A stretch of DNA of 6,745 nt from Wenzhouxiangella sp. (GTDB lineage Bacteria; Pseudomonadota; Gammaproteobacteria; Xanthomonadales; Wenzhouxiangellaceae), in contig SKZJ01000156.1 of assembly GCA_007127425.1 (NCBI GenBank), positions 1 to 6,745 of the forward strand, in the 5' to 3' direction. Of this stretch, positions 1 to 5,699 are shown in pieces (the stretch's first letter is position 1; each line of letters starts with the position of its first letter). The translations under genes were made by a program, and so were the position numbers. Below the pieces are notes generated by a model. That model did no database searches and was not told where the DNA came from. It was given only the letters and a program-made list of their open reading frames with translations.

Positions 1-69
1 TTCGGGATCGTCCGGCCGGCGATCCGCAGTGGTCAGCCGCTCCTCGGCGTTCAGTTCAGCGCGGGACAT
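1..69 (-). CDS. Unidentified protein, N-terminus only, directly after the ECF sigma gene
   Basis: An ATG at 69-67 on the minus strand opens a frame that stays open for 23 codons to the window edge, starting MSRAELNAEERLTTADRRPD. Only one base separates this ATG from the sigma factor stop codon (TGACATG), so the two are almost certainly co-transcribed and translationally coupled. Genes in this position after an ECF sigma factor often encode its anti-sigma factor; that is context only. The visible residues are charged and hydrophilic and show no zinc-finger HxxxCxxC motif or membrane helix, although both could lie beyond the edge. The start is well supported by the coupling; the function is unknown. 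Confidence 0.6.
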   Translation of the reverse strand, partial: MSRAELNAEERLTTADRRPDDPE

Positions 70-70
70 G

Positions 71-589
71 TCAGGCGACCTGTTCATTGGCTTCCTCCTC
101 GAGCCGACGCCGCAAGGCGCGGCGGGCACGAAACGTGTAGACCTTGACCTGGTTTCTGGTCAGCGAAAGGGTGTTTGCGACGGTGGCGACATCGATTTCC
201 TGAATATCGCGCAGGATCAGCAGCGAGCGCGCGGGCTCGGGCATTGCGGCGATGGTGCTCCGTAATCGTCGGGCGCGCTCGGCCGTTTCGGTCTGGTGCT
301 CCGGCGGGTTGTCAGGCTGTTCGCCTCGCTTGCTATCGCCGGCCACCAACTGCAGAAACCCACGCTGACGGTTCCGTCCCCGTAACTGGTCCAGGCAGGC
401 ATTTCGGGTACAGGTAATCAGCCAGCCCAGTTCGCCACCGGCTTCGAGCTCGGGAAGGTGGCGCCAGAGCTTGATCAGGCTGTCCTGCACCACGTCCTCG
501 GCTTCTGCGCTCGAGCGCAGCATCAGCCTGGCCAACTGCAGCAGTCTGCCGCCGTGCTCATCGACCAAGTGCTCGAATCGTCGCTTCAT
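71..589 (-). CDS. ECF-type RNA polymerase sigma factor (sigma-70 family), 172 aa
   Basis: A small sigma-70 family protein of the extracytoplasmic-function group, which would direct RNA polymerase to a dedicated promoter set. The length is typical of two-domain ECF sigmas. Residues about 5-73 form the sigma-2 domain, with the core-binding and -10 recognition stretch around AEDVVQDSLIKLWRHL (30-45) and a following TRNACLDQLR helix. Residues about 104-160 form the sigma-4 domain: AMPEPARSLLILRDIQ, then a helix-turn-helix ending NQVKVYTFRARRALRR, equivalent to the usual VKSRLxRARxxL recognition helix. The linker (about 80-103) is polar. An in-frame TAA two codons upstream makes the ATG at 589 the earliest start. 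The purine run just before it lies only one base away, too close for an ordinary Shine-Dalgarno site. It is followed at one base by a second gene and is divergent from a beta-lactamase gene. The regulon and signal are not visible. Confidence 0.9.
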   Translation of the reverse strand: MKRRFEHLVDEHGGRLLQLARLMLRSSAEAEDVVQDSLIKLWRHLPELEAGGELGWLITCTRNACLDQLRGRNRQRGFLQLVAGDSKRGEQPDNPPEHQTETAERARRLRSTIAAMPEPARSLLILRDIQEIDVATVANTLSLTRNQVKVYTFRARRALRRRLEEEANEQVA

Positions 590-596
590 ACCCCTT

Positions 597-624
597 TATA
601 CGCACGGCAAGGCGCGGGGTTACA
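597..624 (-). promoter_or_regulatory. Possible ECF-type self-promoter upstream of the sigma factor gene
   Basis: On the minus strand, TGTAACCCC (624-616) is followed 15 bases after its AACC by CGTATA (602-597). An AAC-containing -35 element and a CGT-containing -10 element about 16 bases apart is the general pattern of ECF-dependent promoters, which are often autoregulatory. The -10 element lies only 7 bases before the ATG, so a transcript starting at the normal distance would be leaderless or nearly so. This is pattern matching by eye on a short region. Confidence 0.3.
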
Positions 625-699
625 GTCCTGGAAGTCACGGTCTGCGATTGATAGCTCACTCCGGCAGTCGGGCGAACGGTTCTGACGCCGGCTGGTGCG

Positions 700-729
700 G
701 CAGCCATAGTGTCGCTGTATGATGGCTGC
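700..729 (+). promoter_or_regulatory. Inverted repeat over a possible -10 box upstream of the beta-lactamase gene
   Basis: GCAGCCAT (700-707) and ATGGCTGC (722-729) are perfect 8-base inverted repeats with a 14-base spacer. The right arm overlaps TATGAT (718-723), a five-of-six match to the sigma-70 -10 consensus. No convincing -35 hexamer lies 16-18 bases upstream, so an activator or weak promoter is possible. A start near 730 would leave a leader of about 32 bases before the beta-lactamase ATG at 762. The arrangement suits an operator, but a chance palindrome is possible. Confidence 0.35.
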
Positions 730-761
730 TCTTGTCTGGCAAGACCATTTCGACCCGCGCC

Positions 762-1604
762 ATGAAGCCATTGAACTGTTCGACTGTGCCCGGGAGTGCT
801 GTGCCGTTTGTGTTCTTGTGGCTGTTCGCTGGTGCCGCCGATGCTGGCGAGTGGCCCGTTTCGTTCCAGTGGCACGACCACCGAGGCGTCGAAAGACTCT
901 TTTCGGAGGCTGGTGTGGACGGCACGTTTGTTTCCTGCCGACATCCCGATGGGGTGATGAGCGGTCACAACTCCGAAAGGGCGATGCGGCGTCTGCCTCC
1001 GGCCAGCACGTTCAAGATCCCGCATACCTTGATCGCGCTGGAGAAAGGTGCCGTCTCGGGCCCGGATGAAATTTTCGAGTGGGATGGCAAGCCTCGAACC
1101 TTTCGCTCCTGGGAGCGCGACATGACGCTGGGCGAGGCCATGCAGGCTTCCAATGTGCCCGTCTACCAGGAAATAGCCGGGCGCATCGGACAGGATCATA
1201 TGGAGGCATATCTGGAATCTTTCGAATACGGCACCGGGCAGGCCGGTGACTCACTGACCGACTTCTGGCTGGTCGGGCCGCTGGAGATCTCGGCGATTGA
1301 GCAGTGTCGATTCCTTTTGCGCCTGGCTGCCGGCCAACTGCCCGTCGCCGAAAAGCATCTTCAGGCCTTGCGGGCCATGTTGGGGACCGATGTGGGCGGC
1401 GGCGTCACACTGTATGCCAAGACCGGCTGGGCAACCGCGCCCGGGCCGGGGCCAGGCTGGTGGGTGGGCTGGCTCGAGGGTCCGTTCGGCCGCGTCGCCT
1501 TTGCACTCAACATCGACCTGCTTGAAGCCGGGCAGGCACCCCTGCGGGAGAAGCTGGGACGCAAGTCCCTGCAGGCGCTGGGAATACTCCCGAGACAGGA
1601 TTGA
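762..1604 (+). CDS. Class D (OXA-type) serine beta-lactamase, 280 aa
   Basis: A periplasmic hydrolase that opens the beta-lactam ring through an acyl-serine intermediate. All main class D landmarks are in order: S-T-F-K at residues 82-85 (nucleophile Ser82, with Lys85 the one normally carbamylated), S-N-V at 130-132, the W of DFWLVGPLEISAIEQ at 169 (the tryptophan that supports the carboxylated lysine in OXA enzymes), K-T-G at 220-222, WWVGW at 233-237 and an arginine at 262 in PLREKL that probably binds the substrate carboxylate. The usual Y-G-N box reads Y156-G-T. Residues 1-28 look like a signal peptide with a hydrophobic stretch 13-25 and a likely cut after ADA. The ATG at 762 is preferred over an in-frame TTG at 732, which would put ten polar residues ahead of the signal peptide; neither has a clear ribosome site. 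A GTG at 801 preceded by GGGAG is possible but would remove most of the signal N-region. Substrate range, and whether it is expressed, cannot be judged. Confidence 0.92.
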   Translation: MKPLNCSTVPGSAVPFVFLWLFAGAADAGEWPVSFQWHDHRGVERLFSEAGVDGTFVSCRHPDGVMSGHNSERAMRRLPPASTFKIPHTLIALEKGAVSGPDEIFEWDGKPRTFRSWERDMTLGEAMQASNVPVYQEIAGRIGQDHMEAYLESFEYGTGQAGDSLTDFWLVGPLEISAIEQCRFLLRLAAGQLPVAEKHLQALRAMLGTDVGGGVTLYAKTGWATAPGPGPGWWVGWLEGPFGRVAFALNIDLLEAGQAPLREKLGRKSLQALGILPRQD

Positions 1605-1620
1605 TCGCGGGGTATTCCCA
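1579..1620 (+). terminator. Hairpin between the convergent beta-lactamase and yghU genes, possible terminator
   Basis: TGGGAATACTCC (1579-1590) pairs with GGGGTATTCCCA (1609-1620) as a 12-base stem with one G-U pair and an 18-base loop. The beta-lactamase stop codon (1602-1604) sits in the loop, so the left arm is coding sequence. Only a short CTTT follows on the plus strand and no T tract follows on the minus strand, so strong intrinsic termination is uncertain. It covers most of the gap before the yghU stop at 1631 and could separate the two converging transcripts. Confidence 0.4.
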
Positions 1621-1630
1621 CTTTGAAACT

Positions 1631-2494
1631 TCAGGTCCGCTTCAGCACCCCATCGATATCTGCCGCTTCGTGGCGTTCGCGCAATTGTTTTTCCGGCTTG
1701 CCGATGCTGCGATTGACGATGCGACCGCGCTGGACCGCCGGGCGGGCATCGATGGTGCGGGCCCAGCGCAACAGGTGCTCGTATGACTCGACCTGCAGGA
1801 ACTCCCCGGCCTCGTAGAGCCGGCCCAGTGCCATCTGGCCATACCAGGGCCAGATGGCCATGTCGGCGATGGTGTAGTCGTCGCCGGCAATGAATGCCTT
1901 GTCGGCCAGTTCGCGGTCGAGCACATCAAGCTGGCGCTTGGCTTCCATGGCGTAGCGGTCGATGGCGTAGCGGATCTTTTTCGGCGCGTAGGCATAGAAG
2001 TGACCGAAGCCGCCGCCCAGAAACGGGGCTGCCCCCATTTGCCAGAACAGCCAGTTGAGGCACTCGGTGCGCGCGGCATGCTCGCGGGGCAGGAAGGCAT
2101 CGAACTTCTCGGCCAGGTAGAGCAGGATGGTGCCCGACTCGAACACCCGCAGCGGTTCGGGCTGCGAGTGATCGACCATGGCGGGGATCTTTGAGTTTGG
2201 ATTGATGGCGACGAAGCCGGAGGAGAACTGCTCACCTTCGCTGATGTCGATCAGCCAGGCATCGTATTCAGCGTCTGAAAACCCCAGCGCCAGCAATTCC
2301 TCGAACAGGACGGTCACTTTCTGGCCGTTGGGCGTGGCCAGCGAGTAGAGCTGGTGCGGGTGTTTGCCGACCGGCAGATCCTTCTCGTGCGTGGCGCCGG
2401 CCACCGGGCGGTTGATGCTGGCGAAGCGTCCGCCGCTCTCTTCCTTCCATTCCCACACCCGCGGGGGCTGGTAGTCGTTGTTGTCGTCGCTCAT
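1631..2494 (-). CDS. yghU: YghU-type glutathione transferase / disulfide-bond oxidoreductase, 287 aa
   Basis: A cytoplasmic glutathione transferase-fold protein that closely follows E. coli YghU as remembered (288 aa there), an enzyme known for glutathione-dependent disulfide reductase activity. Shared stretches include FASINRPVAGATHEK (24-38), LPVGKHPHQLYSLATPNGQK (40-59), NPNSKIPA (98-105, with the conserved cis-proline), ESGTILLYLAEKF (119-131), the APFLGGGFGHFY loop (156-167), DYTIADMAIWPW (206-217, the helix cap typical of the C-terminal domain) and RPAVQRGRIVNR (251-262). The N-terminal half is thioredoxin-like and the C-terminal half all helical. As in YghU there is no obvious catalytic Cys or Ser at the usual transferase position; the TPNG segment occupies it. 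The frame extends upstream to 2557, but the ATG at 2494 (MSDDNNDYQPP) matches the family start; ATGs at 2506 and 2512 are alternatives. It is monocistronic and divergent from the S9 peptidase gene. Confidence 0.93.
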   Translation of the reverse strand: MSDDNNDYQPPRVWEWKEESGGRFASINRPVAGATHEKDLPVGKHPHQLYSLATPNGQKVTVLFEELLALGFSDAEYDAWLIDISEGEQFSSGFVAINPNSKIPAMVDHSQPEPLRVFESGTILLYLAEKFDAFLPREHAARTECLNWLFWQMGAAPFLGGGFGHFYAYAPKKIRYAIDRYAMEAKRQLDVLDRELADKAFIAGDDYTIADMAIWPWYGQMALGRLYEAGEFLQVESYEHLLRWARTIDARPAVQRGRIVNRSIGKPEKQLRERHEAADIDGVLKRT

Positions 2495-2618
2495 CGACTG
2501 ATCCATTTGCATTGAACAGCGACAGAGTACAGGACCGAGAGCAACGAGTCGGGCCAACGGATCGACAGGGTCGGGTTAGACTGCGCAAGTCTGCCCCAAT
2601 CGACCGGAGTCTCCCCAA
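2495..2618. promoter_or_regulatory. Divergent intergenic region between yghU and the S9 peptidase gene
   Basis: This 124-base gap must hold promoters for both flanking genes. The only structure seen is AGACT-GCGCA-AGTCT (2578-2592), a short imperfect dyad whose left arm overlaps TAGACT (2577-2582), a weak -10-like hexamer. GGAG at 2606-2609 lies nine bases before the peptidase ATG and is a reasonable ribosome binding site. No convincing promoter or ribosome site was found for yghU. Confidence 0.25.
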
Positions 2619-4664
2619 ATGCACCTGCGTGTTCACCTGTTTGCTGCGCTGGCCGCCCTGCTCGCCGTTTTCGCGGTGGCGGCCGCCGATCGCCGTTTCG
2701 TTTCCACTGATCTGTTTGACTTGCAATACGCCAGCGAGGTGCAGATCTCGCCCGACGGCAGTCGCGTGGTCTACGTGCGCTCGATCAACGACATCATGAC
2801 CGACCGCACCCGCACCAACCTGTGGGTGGTGGACGCCGACGGCGGTAACCATCGACCGCTGCTGTCTGGTCGTGATAGCTACTCGTCGCCGCGTTTTTCG
2901 CCCGACGGCGAGCGGCTGGCCTACGTGGCCGACGATGGCACGGGCAAGCCACAGCTGTTCGTGCGCTGGATGGACAGCGGCGAGACGGCAATGGTGAGCA
3001 GCCTGACCGAATCGCCCTCGGCGATCAGCTTCTCGCCAGACGGTGAACAGATCGCTTTCGTCATGCGCGTGCCGGCCGAAAAGCCCTCGCTGGCCAGCCC
3101 GCCGACCCAACCGGAGGGCGCCGAATGGGCGCCGCCGATCACCGTCATCGACAGCGTCGTCTATCGCTGGGACGGGCGTGGCTATCTGGAGCCCGGCTTC
3201 AACCATGTCTTCGTGGTGTCTGCCGATGGTGGCGCGGCACGCCAGCTCACCTCCGGGGATTACGACCACAATGGCCGGCTGGCCTGGATGCCCGATGGCA
3301 GCGGCATCGTGTTTTCGGCCAACCGCAGCGAGAATTGGCAATACCAGCGCAATCAGTCCAACCTTTACCGCGTCGAGCTGGACTCTGGCAAGATTGAGCA
3401 ACTGACCGAACTCGACGGTATCGCCCGCTCGCCGGCGGTGGCCCCCGACGGTCGCCGCATTGTCTTTGAGCGCGACGACCACCAGGGCCGGCAGTACACC
3501 GAATCGGTGCTGGGCGTGATTGATGTCGATGGCGACAACCTGGCCCTTTTTGGTGAAGCACTGGATCGGTCGATGAGCGACCCGGTGTGGGCTAGCGACA
3601 GTTCTTCCATCTACTTTCGCTACGATGACCGCGGCGAGCGCAAGGTCGGCCGCGTGGATCTGCGTGATCGGGTCACTACCCGGGTCGAGGGCCTTGGCGG
3701 TGTGGCCGTCGGCCGCCCCTACCTGAGCGGCAGTTTCTCGGTCGCCGACAATGGTGCCATTGCCTACACCGCGGGTACGGCACAGCGCCCCGCCGATGTT
3801 CATCTGGTGGACCGTCGCGGTAACGGCCGGCAGCTCACCGACCTCAACCGCAATCTGCTCGACCAGCGCGACCTGGCCGAGGTCCATGAAATCAGCTACC
3901 AGTCATCCACCGATGGTGCGCAAATCCAGGGCTGGTACCTGACGCCGCCGGATTTCGATCCCGAAAAGCGCTATCCGCTGATTCTTGAAATACACGGCGG
4001 CCCGCACCTGGCCTATGGGCCGCATTTCTCGGCCGAGCTGCAGCGCTACGCCGCCGAGGGCTACGTCGTCTTCTACAACAACTACCGGGGCTCGTCGTCC
4101 TACGGGGAAGAGTTCGGCATGTTGCTGGAATACAAGTACTCATCGGAGGATGATTTCGGCGACCACATGTCGGGCGTTGACGCCATGGTCGACAAGGGAT
4201 TCATCGATCCCGACCGCCTGTTCATCACCGGCGGATCGGCCGGCGGCATCGCCACTGCCTACGCCATCGGCCTGACCGACCGCTTCCGTGCCGCCGCCGC
4301 GGTCAATCCGGTCATCAATTGGGTGTCCAAGGTGCTGACCGGGGATACCTACCTCAATCAGATTACCCACCAGTTCCCGGGAAAGCCATGGGAGGAGTTC
4401 GAGCACTACTGGCAGCGCTCACCGCTATCGCTGGTCGGCAACGTCACCACACCGACGCTGTTGATGACCGGCGAGGACGATTTCCGCACACCCATCGCCG
4501 AAGCCGAGCAGTACTACCAGGCACTGCAACTGATGGAAGTCGACGCCGTCCTGATCCGTTTGCCCGAAACCTCACACGGCATCGACCGCAGGCCCACGCG
4601 CCACATCGCCAAGATCGATAACATCCTGGCCTGGTTCGAGCGTTACGACGAAGTGGAGAGGTAG
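2619..4664 (+). CDS. Secreted S9-family serine peptidase (prolyl oligopeptidase / acylaminoacyl-peptidase type), 681 aa
   Basis: A serine peptidase predicted to cleave short peptides outside the cytoplasm. Residues 1-23 form a signal peptide (basic start, Ala/Leu/Val core, probable cut near AVAAA-D). Residues about 30-420 carry repeated WD40-like/TolB-type blades recognisable by SPDG-R-VYV units, for example ISPDGSRVVYV, FSPDGERLAYVADDG, FSPDGEQIAFV, WMPDGSGIVFS and VAPDGRRIVFE; in this family the propeller limits access to oligopeptides. The C-terminal alpha/beta-hydrolase domain begins near EISYQS, with EIHGGPHLAYGP as oxyanion-region motif and NNYRGSSSYG. The triad is Ser540 in GGSAGG, Asp621 in GEDDFRTP and His653 in ETSHG. 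The fold and PVINWVS segment resemble the S9C acylaminoacyl-peptidase-like branch. Dipeptidyl peptidase activity cannot be excluded, though no clear EE dipeptide anchor was noted. ATG at 2619 has GGAG nine bases upstream. The gene stands alone on its strand. Confidence 0.93.
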   Translation: MHLRVHLFAALAALLAVFAVAAADRRFVSTDLFDLQYASEVQISPDGSRVVYVRSINDIMTDRTRTNLWVVDADGGNHRPLLSGRDSYSSPRFSPDGERLAYVADDGTGKPQLFVRWMDSGETAMVSSLTESPSAISFSPDGEQIAFVMRVPAEKPSLASPPTQPEGAEWAPPITVIDSVVYRWDGRGYLEPGFNHVFVVSADGGAARQLTSGDYDHNGRLAWMPDGSGIVFSANRSENWQYQRNQSNLYRVELDSGKIEQLTELDGIARSPAVAPDGRRIVFERDDHQGRQYTESVLGVIDVDGDNLALFGEALDRSMSDPVWASDSSSIYFRYDDRGERKVGRVDLRDRVTTRVEGLGGVAVGRPYLSGSFSVADNGAIAYTAGTAQRPADVHLVDRRGNGRQLTDLNRNLLDQRDLAEVHEISYQSSTDGAQIQGWYLTPPDFDPEKRYPLILEIHGGPHLAYGPHFSAELQRYAAEGYVVFYNNYRGSSSYGEEFGMLLEYKYSSEDDFGDHMSGVDAMVDKGFIDPDRLFITGGSAGGIATAYAIGLTDRFRAAAAVNPVINWVSKVLTGDTYLNQITHQFPGKPWEEFEHYWQRSPLSLVGNVTTPTLLMTGEDDFRTPIAEAEQYYQALQLMEVDAVLIRLPETSHGIDRRPTRHIAKIDNILAWFERYDEVER

Positions 4665-4725
4665 TCGTCTCTCTCGCCGGGCCCACTGGGCATCGGCTCG
4701 GCGCAGACCCCAAGGCCGGGACAGT

Positions 4726-5040
4726 TCAGCCGCCCAGCCAGTTCATTGCGAGCAGTGTTGCGCCGGCGCCCAGCATGATGCCGACGATGAAGGCACCGTA
4801 GTGCGCGAATGCGCCGGAACGTTTCTCCTGAGGCACAGGGGCAGAAGTTGGTGAGAGCAGGTACTGGCGTTCGATCACCAGTACGGCACACAGTGCCGAG
4901 ACGGTTTCGTTGGAAGCCAGGCCCTGGTTCTCGACGCGCTGAATGGTTCGCAGGCTCAGGTCGGCCGTTTCGGCCAGTTGCTCCTGAGTCCAGCCTTTCC
5001 GCTTTCGGTGCTTGCGTACGAGCTCAGCGTTGATTTGCAT
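4726..5040 (-). CDS. Membrane-anchored XRE-family helix-turn-helix regulator, 104 aa
   Basis: A small DNA-binding protein. Residues about 5-60 are a Cro/C1-type helix-turn-helix: LVRKHRKRKGWTQEQLAETADLSLRTIQRVENQGLASNETVSALC, with the hallmark WTQEQLA and LSLRTIQRVE segments and the usual helix after the recognition helix. A proline-rich, charged linker (64-76) leads to one hydrophobic helix at about 82-100 (YGAFIVGIMLGAGATLLAMN), so the protein is likely held at the inner membrane by its C-terminus with the DNA-binding domain in the cytoplasm. The ATG at 5040 is preferred: it starts just before the domain and has a purine-rich GGGGGCAGGTGAA upstream. The frame extends to 5121 but would then overlap the previous gene. 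It is the second gene of a pair, 17 bases after the stop of the 145-aa protein gene. Target genes are unknown; self-regulation or control of the neighbour is plausible. Confidence 0.85.
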   Translation of the reverse strand: MQINAELVRKHRKRKGWTQEQLAETADLSLRTIQRVENQGLASNETVSALCAVLVIERQYLLSPTSAPVPQEKRSGAFAHYGAFIVGIMLGAGATLLAMNWLGG

Positions 5041-5057
5041 TTCACCTGCCCCCTTTT

Positions 5058-5495
5058 TCAGTTGCCGGTACCGACAAAGAAGGCCAGCGCAAGCCCCACA
5101 GCGGCTCCGGCAAGCATCCATTTCAGCAAGCTGAGCAGTTCACGCCGCCAGCTGATGCGCCCGGTTTGCGGATCGCGCTGCCAGACATCGATGGAGAACT
5201 CGTCGCTGTCGATTACCTTCCCGTCGCGCTCCAGTTCACAGCGCATATCGCCGTGGAGCATGCTGTCGACAATGAAGCGCACGGTGTATTGGTGCCCATG
5301 GTGTTCAAAGCGGTGGGTGGTCAGTCGACGAAACGAGCGTTTATCGGACACGATTCGGTCATCGACCTGCACGATCTCGCGCCCCGACCACGAAGAGATC
5401 CAGACCTTGATCGTGATGTCGTCGATGTCGAAGTAGCTGGTCATGCCATGCAGCAACACACCGAAGGTGCCGCGTTGGGCTGTCGTGCTGTTCAT
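5058..5495 (-). CDS. Unknown tail-anchored membrane protein, 145 aa, paired with the XRE regulator
   Basis: Not recognised. Residues 1-120 look soluble and rich in alternating polar/hydrophobic strands (for example DITIKVWISSW, REIVQVDDRIV, QYTVRFIVDSM, MRCELERDGKVI), with an aromatic- and histidine-rich segment THRFEHHGHQY (60-70). A single hydrophobic helix at about 122-141 (LLKWMLAGAAVGLALAFFVG) follows basic residues, so the bulk is probably cytoplasmic with a C-terminal anchor. The strand-turn pattern loosely recalls FAIM-like beta domains, but this is only a resemblance by eye. The ATG at 5495 has AGGGAG eight bases upstream, a good ribosome site, which decides the start; the frame stays open far upstream, antisense to pyruvate kinase, but that part is not credible coding. 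The gene is first in an operon with the membrane-anchored regulator, which has the same one-helix C-terminal architecture, suggesting the two act together at the membrane. Confidence 0.82.
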   Translation of the reverse strand: MNSTTAQRGTFGVLLHGMTSYFDIDDITIKVWISSWSGREIVQVDDRIVSDKRSFRRLTTHRFEHHGHQYTVRFIVDSMLHGDMRCELERDGKVIDSDEFSIDVWQRDPQTGRISWRRELLSLLKWMLAGAAVGLALAFFVGTGN

Positions 5496-5503
5496 GCTGA
5501 ATT

Positions 5504-5509
5504 CTCCCT
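5504..5509 (-). promoter_or_regulatory. Shine-Dalgarno site deciding the start of the 145-aa gene
   Basis: On the minus strand AGGGAG lies eight bases before the ATG at 5495. It is the best ribosome site in the window and fixes the start within a much longer open frame. TATCAT (5527-5522, minus) just upstream matches the -10 consensus at five of six bases but has no recognisable -35 partner. Confidence 0.6.
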
Positions 5510-5591
5510 GCTTCAATGTAGATGATAGCCGCCGCCACTTGCCGTGGTGACGATGCGGGTCAATTTCAGCAGACTGCCTCGCGTCCCGCCA

Positions 5592-5640
5592 TGACAGAAG
5601 TGCGACAGGGCGGAAAACTGTCAGGTGACAGCTCGCTGTC
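5592..5640. promoter_or_regulatory. CTGTCA/TGACAG motif cluster, probable operator upstream of pyruvate kinase
   Basis: A perfect palindrome CTGTCA-GG-TGACAG occupies 5618-5631. Around it are a further TGACAG (5592-5597), GACAG (5604-5608) and CTGTC (5636-5640); another TGACAG (5692-5697) sits two bases before the pyruvate kinase ATG. Spaced half-sites with a central palindrome in a divergent intergenic region suit a dimeric regulator. It does not resemble the HexR site (TGTA...TACA) known for pyruvate kinase genes in some gammaproteobacteria. The neighbouring XRE protein is a candidate binder, by position only. Confidence 0.4.
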
Positions 5641-5699
5641 GCATCTTTGAGGGGCTCAACGGATTGGCGGCGGCTTCCGCTGCGGCTACACTGACAGCC

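Noticed and set aside
674..682. GAAC-G-GTTC dyad as a possible ECF -35 element or operator for the beta-lactamase gene
   Set aside because: No matching -10 element lies at the proper distance on either strand, and a 9-base dyad is easily found by chance.
558..1199. 213-codon minus-strand frame across the sigma/beta-lactamase intergenic region
   Set aside because: It overlaps both the sigma factor start and the beta-lactamase coding region, and its translation shows no family features.
1642..2235. 197-codon minus-strand frame inside yghU
   Set aside because: It is an alternative-frame reading of yghU, low in complexity (Ser, Pro, Ala and Arg rich) and without domain features.
2268..3887. 539-codon open frame on the minus strand opposite the S9 peptidase and running into yghU in another frame
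   Set aside because: It lies antisense to a gene with clear family motifs, its translation has no recognisable domain, and its tail is an out-of-frame reading of yghU. Long antisense frames are common in GC-rich genes.
4675..4703. GC-rich nested inverted repeats (CGCCG...CGGCG with inner GCCC-ACT-GGGC) between the peptidase and XRE genes
   Set aside because: The arms are short, the internal loop is lopsided and no T tract follows on either strand, so a terminator call is not justified.
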